Source of the DNA: an uncultured Lachnospiraceae bacterium
Lineage (GTDB): Bacteria; Bacillota; Clostridia; Lachnospirales; Lachnospiraceae
Direction: 5' to 3'
NCBI GenBank assembly: GCA_951801955.1
Contig: CATOOV010000004.1
Location: forward strand, 29,673-93,672
DNA length: 64,000 nucleotides
In this document: one piece after another, positions 15,768 to 25,214 of the stretch
How the letters are laid out: every line of letters begins with the position of its first letter
Position numbering within the stretch: position 1 is the stretch's first letter
Position numbers and translations under genes: made by a program
The notes under the pieces: generated by a model
Seen by the model: the letters and a program-made list of their open reading frames with translations, nothing else
Told to the model about the DNA's origin: nothing
Databases searched by the model: none

Positions 15768-17025
15768 CAGATGCCCCCCCCAAAATCCCTTTCATATATA
15801 GTTCATATATTTTAGCAGTATCATATCGTACTTCTGGAAAATCAGCTAAGGAATATAATTCCGATTCCAAACTCTCTACATCCTTGGTAATAAAGTAAAT
15901 TTGTTCCTTCATATAATTCTTTAAATTCAGATGAAGTACATTATGTGTGGTAAATATAAATTGACCTCGATGTTTCATTCCATTGATAAATGCTATGATA
16001 CGATCAGACAACACTGGATTTAACACTCGGTCTATTTCGTCGGCAAATACAATTTTATCCTCATATACCACTTTAAAAATCTGAACAGCCCAAGCAAAAA
16101 ACTCTCTTACACCGCTGGAATCCTGCCCCAATTCACGAGAAAATGTATTATTATCCCTCTTTTTCCTTATAATCATGGATTTCGTAAATGGGTGATCCTC
16201 GTCAACCACTATCTCTTTGATACTGTAATCAATTAATCTAAAAATATCTAAAAATCTTGGATCATATAAAATTTGCAAATCTTCATCTTCATTTCTCATA
16301 GATTTGTAAATATCATAATTAATAATATTTGTCTCTGGACATAAAGTTTTTCTTATCCAATCAGTAAAATTTACTGCATGTTCATTCCCTAAGATGGCCA
16401 ATTTCGTGATAAATAACCCCATATGCTTCTGACTATTTATTGCATTTTTCAATAACAATTCCATTTCTGGTTCAAAACCAGGGATATCATATTTATATTT
16501 TGCACATAATATCGTATTACAACTATTTTTTTGTTCACATTCCTCTTCTTCACATTCTAATTTGTATTCCTCCCGAAACACAGATAACACTTTTCTATAT
16601 TTGTGCTTCCATTGGTTTTTTAAACTTAATTCCTCTTTGATAATGCCACAGGAATCTATTTTGAGATCGTATTTATAAAAATAATTATTCTTTGATCGTA
16701 TCTCAATATCAAAACACTGTTCTGTATGGTTATTTTTCATACATTTTCCTTTTATATTATTTACATGTATTTTAGATCTATATGCCTTCACACTTTCATT
16801 ATCCCGAACAAAGGACTGCAAATATTCTAAACTCCTGACAAAATTAGATTTTCCTCCTGCATTTTCTCCTACAATAACTGCAGTTTTTAGTATATCGCAT
16901 TTTTGTCCTAAAGAAACAAAATTATCAGGAAACCTTTGTTTTACCTTTGTTTTTGGAGCAATCATGGAAAATTCTACATTTTCCTGAAAAGACATAAAAT
17001 TCTCAAATCTATAATTCAATAGCAT
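15760..17025 (-). CDS. AAA/ABC-type ATPase of RloA/AbiLi type
   Basis: About 421 residues from the ATG at 17025, which follows GGAGGGAG; an in-frame ATG at 17040 is less likely. FENFMSF (8-14) and IVGENAGGKS (51-60, Walker A) open the protein. A long insert of coiled and Cys-rich segments follows. Near the C-terminus come QDSSGVREFF (signature-like), IVFADEIDRVL (Walker B) and TTHN (switch His). This is the layout of the RecF/OLD-related ATP-binding proteins that partner RloB. ABC ATPases of this kind sense phage or DNA states in defence pairs. The Cys-rich insert (CEEEECEQ, then CNTILC) could bind metal. Confidence 0.88.
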   Translation of the reverse strand: MLLNYRFENFMSFQENVEFSMIAPKTKVKQRFPDNFVSLGQKCDILKTAVIVGENAGGKSNFVRSLEYLQSFVRDNESVKAYRSKIHVNNIKGKCMKNNHTEQCFDIEIRSKNNYFYKYDLKIDSCGIIKEELSLKNQWKHKYRKVLSVFREEYKLECEEEECEQKNSCNTILCAKYKYDIPGFEPEMELLLKNAINSQKHMGLFITKLAILGNEHAVNFTDWIRKTLCPETNIINYDIYKSMRNEDEDLQILYDPRFLDIFRLIDYSIKEIVVDEDHPFTKSMIIRKKRDNNTFSRELGQDSSGVREFFAWAVQIFKVVYEDKIVFADEIDRVLNPVLSDRIIAFINGMKHRGQFIFTTHNVLHLNLKNYMKEQIYFITKDVESLESELYSLADFPEVRYDTAKIYELYMKGILGGASVE

Positions 17026-17139
17026 CTTATCTCCCTCCAAACAATTTTTTGTTTTATTATTATATATTAACCATTATAATTCATTTTATGTTATGTATCA
17101 AACCATTATTTTGTTTTATTAATATACTTCCCAATACAA

Positions 17140-17196
17140 AAAAAATGGCACAGAAAAATGTTATGTGAAAATATATTCAAAAACATTTTCCGTGCC
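17140..17196 (-). terminator. Terminator of the MacAB-like efflux operon
   Basis: Minus strand: GGCACGGAAAATGTT pairs with AACATTTTTCTGTGCC, followed by ATTTTTTTTG. It lies about 100 bp beyond the permease stop in the 257-bp gap. Confidence 0.85.
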
Positions 17197-17297
17197 GCCT
17201 CTTTATTGCCTGACAAAGAGGATCCTGATGTCTGAGCATTGTCAAACAACCTCACCCAGTATCGTATCCCTGTATTGTCAGTAAAGTATCCTTATCC

Positions 17298-18533
17298 TTA
17301 ATTTCTCCTCAGTGCCTCAATGGGGCTTAATTTTGCAGCTTTCCTTGCCGGATAAATCCCAAAAAAGACGCCGATCCCGCAGGAAAACAATGTTGCGCCT
17401 AAAATGGTGCTTGCCTTGACTCCAGGATAAATTGTGCTTCCCATAGATGCAGTCATCAATTTACATGCTCCCACGGCGCCCAACAATCCAAGTAAAATTC
17501 CAATGATTCCCCCTAAAATCGTAAGGATTGCCGCTTCTGCCAAAAACTGCATCAATATTGAGGAAGTTTTGGCGCCCAAAGATTTACGGATTCCAATTTC
17601 CCTGGTACGCTCTGTGACTGACACCAACATAATATTCATTACTCCAATTCCGCCTACTACCAAAGAAATCGCTGCCACACAAGAAATAAATGTAGTGACA
17701 ATTGCAAGCATATTGTTCATTTCAGCAAGCATATCCTGAAAACTTTGAATCTGGAAATAATCTTCTCCGGCACATTGATGCCTTGTCTCCAGCAAGTGAA
17801 TCATTTCACGTACTACATCTTCACTGCTTGCCTTATCATTTGCAAATACCACTGCTGAGTAAAATGAATCGCTTTTCCAGCCAAAGATTTCAAAAGATGT
17901 ATAAGGGACATCCAGCGCTACTGGCATTCCCTCATAAGTATAACTGATAAAACTGGTATTTTCCTTCTGCTGGGTCACGCCAACAATACGGTAGCTGCCA
18001 GCAATTCCGCCAATTGTCACATCAATATCCATGCCCACCACATCATCAGAACCAAAGAGACGTTTGGCGTCACTGTCAGAAATAACACAAACCCTGTTTC
18101 CTTCTTCCACATCTGCCGCGGTAAAATACGCGCCCCTTTTTAAATTAAAATTTAACGCCTTCTGCAAATCCTCTGTCCCAGCGCTAAAACTCAAGGCAAA
18201 TTCTCCTTTGCCAGTAATCGTGGTTCCAGAGGCGCCATCATTCGGCGTAATCCCGTCCACTCCCTCAATCGATTCTCTGATCGCTGTGAGATCTTCTGGT
18301 GTTATCCATTCTTCCGCATTTGACGCTTCTTCGCTGCAATATACATTAATTTGACCGGTTCCCAAATCCTCCACTTCAGAATTCATGGCATTTGCGGTTC
18401 CGTCTCCTACCGCCATAACCATAATTACGGAGGAAATTCCAATGATAATGCCCAGCATGGTCAAAAAGGAACGCCCTTTGTTTGCGGTAATATTTTTTAA
18501 CGCCATTTTAATATATTCTATCATATTTCCCAT
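17298..18533 (-). CDS. MacB-like ABC transporter permease (FtsX/MacB_PCD)
   Basis: 411 residues. An N-terminal cytoplasmic/TM start (MALKNITANKGRSFLTMLGIIIGI) leads to an extracytoplasmic domain of about 220 residues. Three C-terminal membrane helices include GGIGVMNIMLVSVTERTREIGIRKSLGAK, the conserved FtsX-type segment, and GIYPARKAAKLSPIEALR at the end. Works with the ATPase at 20232 and the adaptor at 18570. In Gram-positives such systems export peptides or antimicrobials. There is 36 bp between it and the adaptor gene. Confidence 0.95.
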   Translation of the reverse strand: MGNMIEYIKMALKNITANKGRSFLTMLGIIIGISSVIMVMAVGDGTANAMNSEVEDLGTGQINVYCSEEASNAEEWITPEDLTAIRESIEGVDGITPNDGASGTTITGKGEFALSFSAGTEDLQKALNFNLKRGAYFTAADVEEGNRVCVISDSDAKRLFGSDDVVGMDIDVTIGGIAGSYRIVGVTQQKENTSFISYTYEGMPVALDVPYTSFEIFGWKSDSFYSAVVFANDKASSEDVVREMIHLLETRHQCAGEDYFQIQSFQDMLAEMNNMLAIVTTFISCVAAISLVVGGIGVMNIMLVSVTERTREIGIRKSLGAKTSSILMQFLAEAAILTILGGIIGILLGLLGAVGACKLMTASMGSTIYPGVKASTILGATLFSCGIGVFFGIYPARKAAKLSPIEALRRN

Positions 18534-18569
18534 CTATACACCTCTTTTAAATTCTGAGACGCTGTCCTT

Positions 18570-20228
18570 TTATTTTCCCTCTTCCACTGATTCTGTCAAT
18601 GTTACAGTGATAGAATCGCCTTCTTCATGGCTGCCTGGATCTGTAATCACCTGTTCCCCCTCGTCTATCCCCTGGATAATTTCTGCGCATTCATCGGAAG
18701 TCACTCCTGTGGTCACGCTTCTCTTTTTTAAAATGCCATCCTCATTTACCCAACAAAAAGTACCTTCCTTCCCAATATTAATTGCCTCTGTGGGAAGAAG
18801 AATTACATCTTTCGCTTCCGCTGCCTGAATTTCCACCTTTGCATCCACTCCCAAAAACACATTTTCATCGGGATTGTCAATGTGTACCGTCGCCATAATG
18901 GATGCAGAAGACACTGCCGCCTGATTATTTCCTGATGCGCCAGACGAAGCAATTCTGCTGATTCGTTTTACAGTTCCCCAGTAGCTCTGTCCTGCAAGGG
19001 TAATTTCTGCCTGCTGTCCTTCTTTTACCTTATCATAGACATTTTTAGACAGGGTCACTTCTACATTTACATCATCAATGCTCTGAAGGGTAAAAAGCTG
19101 CATCCCCTGGGTTACCGATGCTCCTTCTGTCACTTGTTTCTCAGAAATAACACCGTTAAACTCTGCTGAAATCCCTTTTTCACCTTCTGAGATCAACTCT
19201 TCCAAAGACTTACTTTCCAATTCCGCAAGATTATTGTTGGTCTGCATCTGCTCCCTTGCCGCACTGCTCATGGCGCCGCTTTCCGCCTCTGCAATTGCTT
19301 TCTGGCTTTCCAGATTCCCTCTGAGTTCTGCAAGTTCACTCTGCGCCGCCTGAAGCTGCTGCTGCAGTCCCATATCTGCTCCATCCTCAGAACCAATATT
19401 AGAAAGTGCTTCCTGCACAGACTCCACCTCCGCTTGGAGTGCCGCAGCTTCCTCCTGCAGAGCCTCATAAGCCTTTTTTGCCTCTGTCAATTCCTGATTT
19501 GCCTTATTTAATTTCTCCCGTGCCTTATCCAAGCTTTCTGGATCGCTTTCTGCCGCTGCAGCCGCCGCATCAAAATTCACCTGTGCCGTCTGCTGCGCCG
19601 CCTCCGCCTTCTCAAATGCTTTCTCTACCGCGGCAAGTTCCTTATCTGCCGCTTGCTGCTGTTCCTGCAGCGCTGCAATTTGCGCGCTCAATTCCTCCGC
19701 TTGCTGCTGTTGTACAACCGCCTGTGCATTTGCCTGATCTGTAAGGGCGTTGGAAATGTTTTCCACTTCCTGGGTCTTTGCGTCTACCTGTGCCTGCAAT
19801 TCTGCCGCCTGGTTTGCGGCATCTGCCTGACGGCTTGCCGCTTCGTTTGATTTATTTACAGAATCCTGGTACCCCAGCTCATTGGCTCTCACCGTCAGTT
19901 CTGCCTTCTGGTTTTGTTCCCTTAAGTCTTTCAAATTGAACGTGACCAGTTGTTCGCCTGCCTTCACCATATCCCCTGTCTCAAAATGCGCCGTCTCTAC
20001 CGTTGCATTTACTGGAGAAAAAATCACTTTCTGCTCTCCACTGATGACTGTTCCATTGGTTTCCACTGTCTCTGTCAAATCTCCGCTCTCCACTGTGATT
20101 GCTTCCACCTTCATTGCTTCTTCCAACTGTTTCCCTGCACTTGCAGCATTGTTCAGAACAACTGATCCACCGATCACCACCACGGCTATTGCTGGTACCA
20201 CGATCTTCCATACCTTCTTCTTTTTCAT
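18570..20228 (-). CDS. HlyD/MacA-like efflux adaptor with long coiled coil
   Basis: 552 residues. A membrane anchor at about 7-28 is followed by a biotinyl-lipoyl half motif, then a very long Ala/Gln/Glu-rich coiled coil (about 100-345), then the second lipoyl half (GISAEFNGVISEKQVTEGAS) and a beta-barrel with KVEIQAAEA. The C-terminal part resembles MacA membrane-proximal domains. It bridges permease and cell wall and may help lift substrates. It lies 3 bp after the ATPase gene. Confidence 0.92.
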   Translation of the reverse strand: MKKKKVWKIVVPAIAVVVIGGSVVLNNAASAGKQLEEAMKVEAITVESGDLTETVETNGTVISGEQKVIFSPVNATVETAHFETGDMVKAGEQLVTFNLKDLREQNQKAELTVRANELGYQDSVNKSNEAASRQADAANQAAELQAQVDAKTQEVENISNALTDQANAQAVVQQQQAEELSAQIAALQEQQQAADKELAAVEKAFEKAEAAQQTAQVNFDAAAAAAESDPESLDKAREKLNKANQELTEAKKAYEALQEEAAALQAEVESVQEALSNIGSEDGADMGLQQQLQAAQSELAELRGNLESQKAIAEAESGAMSSAAREQMQTNNNLAELESKSLEELISEGEKGISAEFNGVISEKQVTEGASVTQGMQLFTLQSIDDVNVEVTLSKNVYDKVKEGQQAEITLAGQSYWGTVKRISRIASSGASGNNQAAVSSASIMATVHIDNPDENVFLGVDAKVEIQAAEAKDVILLPTEAINIGKEGTFCWVNEDGILKKRSVTTGVTSDECAEIIQGIDEGEQVITDPGSHEEGDSITVTLTESVEEGK

Positions 20229-20231
20229 CCT

Positions 20232-20939
20232 TTATGCCTCCTGCGCTTTCCTACCTGAATTATAATAGTCTTCCACAATCTTTCCATCCAGGATACGAAC
20301 GACCCGTTTTGCCTGATCTGCAATTTCATTGTCATGGGTAATCAAGATAACACTACGCCCTGCTTCATGTAATCCCTTCAATATACCCATAATTTCTTCC
20401 GTTGATGCAGAATCCAAATTTCCAGTTGGCTCATCTGCAAGAATGACCGGCGGTTCCGCCGCTATTGCACGTGCAATTGCCACACGCTGCTGCTGTCCGC
20501 CTGACATCTCTGATGGTTTATGATCCATTCTCTTTTCCAGCCCTACCCGGACCAGCGCTTCTTTTGCCAATTTATGCCGCTTGCTTCTGCCTATTCCCCG
20601 ATAAATCAATGGAAGCTCCACATTTTCAATGGCTGTCAGATTTGAAATCAAATTAAAACCCTGGAAAATAAATCCAATTTCCTGGTTCCGGATCTCAGAC
20701 AACTGATTGTCATTCAAGGCAGACACATCCTTGCCATTCAGATAATAGGAGCCAGATGTTGGCACATCCAAACATCCCAGCATATTCATCAACGTAGACT
20801 TTCCAGAACCAGAATGCCCGATAATCGCAACAAACTCTCCCCGTTGAATTTCCAAATTTACATGATCCAGTGCACGGACTTCGTTTTCACCAGGATTGTA
20901 AACTTTACACATGTCCTGCACTTTAATCAAATTATCCAA
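20232..20939 (-). CDS. MacB/LolD-type ABC transporter ATP-binding protein
   Basis: 235 residues. Walker [10 protein letters not shown] (41-49), signature [14 protein letters not shown], Walker [13 protein letters not shown] and switch His in ITHD are all present. The [21 protein letters not shown] start is standard for the antimicrobial-export subfamily. First gene of the operon ATPase-adaptor-permease. The leader contains a candidate OmpR-family operator (21034-21077). Confidence 0.97.
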   Translation of the reverse strand: MDNLIKVQDMCKVYNPGENEVRALDHVNLEIQRGEFVAIIGHSGSGKSTLMNMLGCLDVPTSGSYYLNGKDVSALNDNQLSEIRNQEIGFIFQGFNLISNLTAIENVELPLIYRGIGRSKRHKLAKEALVRVGLEKRMDHKPSEMSGGQQQRVAIARAIAAEPPVILADEPTGNLDSASTEEIMGILKGLHEAGRSVILITHDNEIADQAKRVVRILDGKIVEDYYNSGRKAQEA

Positions 20940-21033
20940 TGCATTTCCTCCCTATCCATATTCAATTTGTTTACTGGCCACTGACATTTTAAGTTTTTTT
21001 ATTCTCATTTTACTTTTATCTTACTCCAAAATT

Positions 21034-21077
21034 CTTAACAAAAACATAGGATTACCTTACAAAAATCTTACAAATTT
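21034..21077 (-). promoter_or_regulatory. Candidate response-regulator operator upstream of the efflux operon
   Basis: On the plus strand CTTAACAAAAA (21034), CTTACAAAAAT (21056) and CTTACAAATTT (21067) lie at 11- and 22-base intervals, as in PhoB/OmpR-family direct repeats. Minus-strand core TTTGTAAG-N3-TTTGTAAG. The rest of the 320-bp gap 20940-21259 shows no other feature. Confidence 0.5.
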
Positions 21078-21259
21078 ACGCCTCGTGACATGCCGAATGG
21101 CATATAGGTATGTCATTTAATTAAAGATTAAGGCTCAATCTTGAACGTTAGGCGCTGAATTTCGGACATCTTTATCCAACATTTACCGCATTATAATAAC
21201 GAAAGAACATGAAAATTTTCTTCAAAAAACACATATAGTGATAAAAAACAAGAGCAGAG

Positions 21260-22279
21260 ATGTCTATGAAAATTATTGATTTGCACTGTGATACCATTTC
21301 CCGCATTTACCAGGAACGAAAACAAGGAATGAATTTAAGGAATAATCCTTTTCAAGTAGATCTTATGAAAATGAAAACTTCTGGATATCTGCTTCAAAAT
21401 TTTGCTATCTTTATTGATTTAGGTGAAACTGCCAATCCCTATGAGACATTCCAGCGACAGCTTAAAGTATTTCAAGAAGAAATGCGTAAAAATTCTGATT
21501 TGATTGCACCTGCCGCCACTTATTCGGATATTCTGGCAAATGAGGCGCAAGGCAGAATGTCTGCTTTGCTGACGTTGGAAGAAGGAGAGGTCTGCCAATG
21601 CCGTATAGATACCTTACATGAACTGTACCGCCTTGGCATACGGATGATGACATTTACCTGGAATTACCCCAACTGCCTAGGATTCCCTGGGGAACCGGCG
21701 CCCTTTGCCAATTTAAAATACATTCCAGCAAACTGGCGCCGCACTGCAGGATACTCTCGAAAGGAGAAAGGGCTTACAAGGCGCGGAATAGAAATTTTAG
21801 AGGAAATGGAACACTTAGGAATCATTCCAGACGTGTCCCATTTGTCAGAGGAAGGAATCCGTGACGTTTGCCGCTTTGCAAAAAAACCTTTCTGCGCCAG
21901 CCATTCCAACGCACGCAGTCTGTGCCACCGCGGAAGGAACCTGCCGGATGGGCTAATTCGGGGCATTGCCCAACATGGCGGCATAATCGGCGTCAACTAC
22001 TATGGTCCTTTTCTGTCAGATACCCCCGACACACAGGGACATTATATGAGCCGTGTAAAAGACATAGCCCTGCATATTCAGCATATTGCAGACAAAGGCG
22101 GCATATCTTGTATAGGTCTTGGATCGGATTTTGATGGAATTGATAATCATCTGGAATTAAAAGACTGCAGTAAAATGGAACTATTGGAACGAGAATTGAA
22201 AAACTGCGGATTTCATGAAAGTGAAATAGAACAGATTTTTTATAAAAATGTACTGTCCTTTTATCAGGAAGTACTCTAA
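21260..22279 (+). CDS. Membrane dipeptidase (peptidase M19)
   Basis: 339 residues. Zinc dipeptidase of the renal dipeptidase family, able to cut dipeptides that include D-residues. IIDLHCDT (5-12) supplies the HxD zinc ligands, LLTLEEGE the bridging Glu, PDVSHLSEEG and CASHSN two further His, and GIGLGSDFDG-type text appears as CIGLGSDFDG. No signal peptide, so cytoplasmic. The next gene, an NlpC/P60 peptidase, starts 10 bp later. ATG 21260 or 21266 could be the start. Confidence 0.95.
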   Translation: MSMKIIDLHCDTISRIYQERKQGMNLRNNPFQVDLMKMKTSGYLLQNFAIFIDLGETANPYETFQRQLKVFQEEMRKNSDLIAPAATYSDILANEAQGRMSALLTLEEGEVCQCRIDTLHELYRLGIRMMTFTWNYPNCLGFPGEPAPFANLKYIPANWRRTAGYSRKEKGLTRRGIEILEEMEHLGIIPDVSHLSEEGIRDVCRFAKKPFCASHSNARSLCHRGRNLPDGLIRGIAQHGGIIGVNYYGPFLSDTPDTQGHYMSRVKDIALHIQHIADKGGISCIGLGSDFDGIDNHLELKDCSKMELLERELKNCGFHESEIEQIFYKNVLSFYQEVL

Positions 22280-22289
22280 AGGAGTATCT

Positions 22290-23141
22290 ATGCAAAATGC
22301 AATTATCCTTCCCCCAAAAGCCACACTCTATGAAAGCATCACTGTAAAAAACAATTTTGTTCTTGGACAGCATGTTTCGGATGAACTTTTGTCCGGCTGG
22401 TTGGTGACAATCCAAGAGTGTCAGGGAAATTTTTCAAAGATTATTACGGAATATGGATACAGCGGCTGGCTTATGACCTCAGAAACTCAAAATCTTCCAC
22501 AGAGCTCCTATCACTTATGGAGGCTGTGCCCACACTCCAATGTCTTGATCACGAGCCGGCTTACTGATATCCTGACAGCGCCTAACGTGCAGGCAGCAAG
22601 AGCCGCCACTATTTTTATGGGCAGTTCTGTCCTTCCTTTGGAACCCGCGAAGGAAGGATGGCAAAAAATCAAACTTGCTGACAATACCGTAGGATATGTG
22701 CCTGCAATCGCCTTAACCCCTGTCATAGAACAGAAAGAATCTGAATCACAGATCCGCTGCAATATCCTAAATTATGCCCTTTCCTATCTGGGCGCCCAAT
22801 ATCGCTGGGGCGGAAAAACCCATGACGGCATCGACTGTTCTGGGCTGGCTTTTATGAGCTATTATATGTGCGGAATTTTCATCTATCGCGACGCGGCAAT
22901 CAAGGCTGGCTACCCGGTACAAGAGATTCCCATTGTGCGGATAAAACCTGCCGATCTGCTATATTTTCCAGGTCACGTGGCCCTTTACCTGGGCGGCGGA
23001 AAATATATACATTCCACTGGGAACATCAAAAATTTTGGTTGTGTGATCAACAGCTTAAATCCCTGTGATGCAGACTACCGTGAAGATCTTGCCAACAGCC
23101 TTACGGCGGTGGGAAGCGTGTTTCCTTATATCTGTAAGTGA
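22290..23141 (+). CDS. SH3-domain NlpC/P60 peptidase, cytoplasmic
   Basis: 283 residues from the ATG at 22290, 5 bases after AAAGGAG; a longer frame upstream overlaps the dipeptidase. N-terminal SH3b-like modules (about 1-140) are followed by YLGAQYRWGGKTHDGIDCSG with catalytic Cys183, then His229 in PGHVALYLGG and His in YIHSTG. The family cuts gamma-D-Glu-diamino acid bonds. No signal peptide is seen, as in YkfC-like enzymes that recycle imported murein peptides. The M19 dipeptidase partner supports peptide recycling. Confidence 0.95.
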   Translation: MQNAIILPPKATLYESITVKNNFVLGQHVSDELLSGWLVTIQECQGNFSKIITEYGYSGWLMTSETQNLPQSSYHLWRLCPHSNVLITSRLTDILTAPNVQAARAATIFMGSSVLPLEPAKEGWQKIKLADNTVGYVPAIALTPVIEQKESESQIRCNILNYALSYLGAQYRWGGKTHDGIDCSGLAFMSYYMCGIFIYRDAAIKAGYPVQEIPIVRIKPADLLYFPGHVALYLGGGKYIHSTGNIKNFGCVINSLNPCDADYREDLANSLTAVGSVFPYICK

Positions 23142-23145
23142 CATT

Positions 23146-23168
23146 CAAGAACGCCATCGGCGTTCTTG
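23146..23168. repeat. CAAGAACGCC-family hairpin, copy 2
   Basis: CAAGAACGCC pairs with GGCGTTCTTG across a 3-base loop, between the convergent NlpC/P60 and cysteine synthase genes. It can serve as a terminator, but no U-run follows. Confidence 0.65.
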
Positions 23169-23194
23169 CCGCTTCTGGCAGTCTGATTCACAAT

Positions 23195-24121
23195 TTACCC
23201 AAACAGCGGCGTGGAAAAATAACGTTCTGCCGTATCTGGCAGTATGGTAACTACCGTTTTCCCTTTTCCAAGCTTCTTTGCCAGCTTAATCGCTGCCGCC
23301 ACGTTGGTTCCACTGGAAATTCCGCAGAGAATCCCTTCCTTTGCCGCAAGTTCCTTTGATGTGGCAAGCGCTTCTTCATCTGTGATGACACAGACCTGAT
23401 CATAAATTTCCTGATTTAATATTTCTGGAATCAGCCCGTCTCCAATCCCCATCTGCAGATGTGTGCCTATGGAACCTCCTGACAAAATTGCAGCATGTTC
23501 TGGTTCCACTGCCCAGATTTCCATATCTGGGTTTTTTTCTTTTAACGTTTCACCGACCCCTGTAATGGTCCCCCCTGTCCCAATGCCAGAACAAAATCCA
23601 TGGATGGGGCATGCAGCTTGTTCTAAAATTTCCAAACCTGTCTGAATCTTATGTACGGCAGGATTTGCCGGGTTTTCAAACTGCTGGGGAACAAATACCC
23701 TGGAATCCTCCTTCGCCATATCGAGCGCCGCCTGTAAACATTCCTCAATACATGCGCCAATATTTCCTGCATCATGCTTTAAGATTACTTCCGCGCCATA
23801 CTGTTCTACCAGTTTCCTGCGCTCCTCACTGACAGAATCTGGCATAATAATCTTTGTGGGATAACCGCGCACCGCGCCCACCAACGCCAAGCCTATCCCC
23901 TGATTTCCACTGGTAGGCTCTACAATAATAGTATCTTCCTGAATCAAGCCTTGCCGTTCTGCTTCCAGAATCATATTGTATGCCGTTCTTGTCTTAATGG
24001 AACCGCCAACATTTAAACCTTCAAATTTTACCAATATCTGCGCACCTTCTGGATCTGCCATACGATTTAACCGAATCAAAGGGGTATTTCCCATTGCTTC
24101 CAAAATATTTTCATATATCAT
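23195..24121 (-). CDS. cysK: Cysteine synthase (O-acetylserine sulfhydrylase)
   Basis: 308 residues if started at 24121 (MIYENILEAMGNTPL), the usual family length; an ATG at 24166 would add 15 residues. Makes cysteine from O-acetylserine and sulfide with PLP. GGSIKTR carries the PLP lysine (GGSVKDR in most relatives), PTSGNQGIG the substrate loop, and GTGGTITGVG binds the PLP phosphate. Single gene, convergent with the NlpC/P60 gene. The T-R in place of D-R next to the lysine is a variation worth noting but does not remove a catalytic residue. Confidence 0.93.
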   Translation of the reverse strand: MIYENILEAMGNTPLIRLNRMADPEGAQILVKFEGLNVGGSIKTRTAYNMILEAERQGLIQEDTIIVEPTSGNQGIGLALVGAVRGYPTKIIMPDSVSEERRKLVEQYGAEVILKHDAGNIGACIEECLQAALDMAKEDSRVFVPQQFENPANPAVHKIQTGLEILEQAACPIHGFCSGIGTGGTITGVGETLKEKNPDMEIWAVEPEHAAILSGGSIGTHLQMGIGDGLIPEILNQEIYDQVCVITDEEALATSKELAAKEGILCGISSGTNVAAAIKLAKKLGKGKTVVTILPDTAERYFSTPLFG

Positions 24122-24193
24122 ATTATTTTCTACCTTTTCAATCTCTTTTTCATTTACTGTAACCATCCAAACTTTACCTTATGCGCGAATGCA

Positions 24194-24452
24194 GACAAGT
24201 CCGCATCAACTTCCTAAATCCCTTATTCATGAGGGGCGCTTACCATCCAGCGGACGTCTACTTAGCGCCGACCGGAACGGAGGGCTTTTCTCTTATAGGA
24301 TTCGGGCGTCAAAAGGTAGTTCCATAAAACCTTCTTAGCAAATAGCACAAAGAAATGCAGACGTTGTTCCGAGTGTTCCAGACAGAAAAATTTCTAAGTG
24401 TTCCGATAACAAGAATGGAAAATTTACGCAACCAGATGAATTTCCTATAAGA
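24194..24452. repeat. Mosaic dispersed repeat, copy A
   Basis: The left module (24194-24280) has CCTAAATCCCTTATTCATGA and hairpin-forming TAGCGCCGACCGGAACGGAG, shared with 51741-51840. The right module (24285-24452) begins CTTATAGGATTCGGGCGTCA and contains GGTAGTTCCATAAAA and AGACAGAAAAATTTCTAAGT, shared with 51959-52288; most of its right arm is deleted, leaving CCTATAAGAGA. Confidence 0.8.
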
Positions 24453-24458
24453 GAAAAT

Positions 24459-24486
24459 AGCAGCAACCAAAAGGTTACTGCTGTTC
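24459..24486 (-). terminator. Terminator of tRNA-fMet
   Basis: Minus strand: AGCAGTAACC pairs with GGTTGCTGCT around TTTT, followed by ATTTTC. It lies directly after the tRNA. Confidence 0.8.
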
Positions 24487-24489
24487 TAA

Positions 24490-24563
24490 TTGCGGGGGCA
24501 GGATTCGAACCTGCGACCTTCGGGTTATGAGCCCGACGAGCTTCCGGACTGCTCCACCCCGCG
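24490..24563 (-). tRNA. Initiator tRNA-fMet (CAT)
   Basis: A 74-nt cloverleaf on the minus strand starts CGCGGGG and ends CCCCGCA plus the discriminator A; CCA is not encoded. The anticodon loop reads CTCATAA. Two initiator marks are visible: the C1-A72 mismatch at the end of the acceptor stem, and three G-C pairs (GGG/CCC) at the base of the anticodon stem. A terminator follows. No other tRNA is nearby. Confidence 0.96.
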
Positions 24564-24745
24564 CTGACAAAATACATTATATTCCATTTCTATGCAATTG
24601 TCAATTTTTTTCTTACGACAAATTTTTTACAGTATACTGCAGAAAGGATAAACAATATCCAGAACAGCATCGTCGTTTCGACAGAAGATCACATGACGGT
24701 TTTACAGCATCCACAAATCCGTATGTCCTCTAACTGATATACCCC

Positions 24746-25213
24746 CTACTCTTCTGCTGGTTCCGCCGCAACTTCTGCAAGCTGTGTATTTCCTGTTCTT
24801 GCATGGTCAAGAACTGCTGCTGCAAGTTTTTGAAAATTTTTTCCAGAGGAAGTGGCTCCTGTGAGCAGGTCTATGTCTTGTACATTTTGTTTCTCCAAAA
24901 ATTGCGCCGCATACGTCCGGGTATAACGATTTGGATAAGTGCCTGAGACTGGATTCATATTTCTCATATAAGCACTGTCCCAGGATTTAATAAAACCTGC
25001 CGCATTTTTGGCATTGTATTCCACACTGACAATCTTATTATCCATAACGCAGATCGTAACAAATTCTTTCCATCCGAAATTATAATCTGACATAATCGCC
25101 GTATAATATCCATCCTGAAAGTTATTTTCTGCCTTTGGGTTTGTTCCGCAGCCCGAACTCATGGCACATAAGAAAATCCCCAACACAACTCCCAAAATAT
25201 TGTATTTTCTCAT
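24746..25213 (-). CDS. FMN-binding domain lipoprotein
   Basis: 155 residues from the ATG at 25213, 10 bases after AAGGAGG; the ATG at 25222 is too close to that site. A lipobox (CAMSSGC) ends the signal peptide, so it is membrane-tethered outside the cell. The FMN_bind signature DLLTGATSS near residues 120-130 offers the Thr to which FMN is covalently attached in such proteins (RnfG/NqrC relatives). The start is one base after the chemoreceptor stop, so the two genes are coupled. A partner flavinyl transferase is not in the window. Confidence 0.9.
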   Translation of the reverse strand: MRKYNILGVVLGIFLCAMSSGCGTNPKAENNFQDGYYTAIMSDYNFGWKEFVTICVMDNKIVSVEYNAKNAAGFIKSWDSAYMRNMNPVSGTYPNRYTRTYAAQFLEKQNVQDIDLLTGATSSGKNFQKLAAAVLDHARTGNTQLAEVAAEPAEE

Positions 25214-25214
25214 C

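Noticed and set aside
20940..21259. Riboswitch in the divergent region before the dipeptidase gene
   Set aside because: No known aptamer signature and no terminator-antiterminator pair; only the direct repeats stand out.
24167..24193. Attachment site next to tRNA-fMet
   Set aside because: No integrase or direct repeat of the tRNA 3' end was found in the window.
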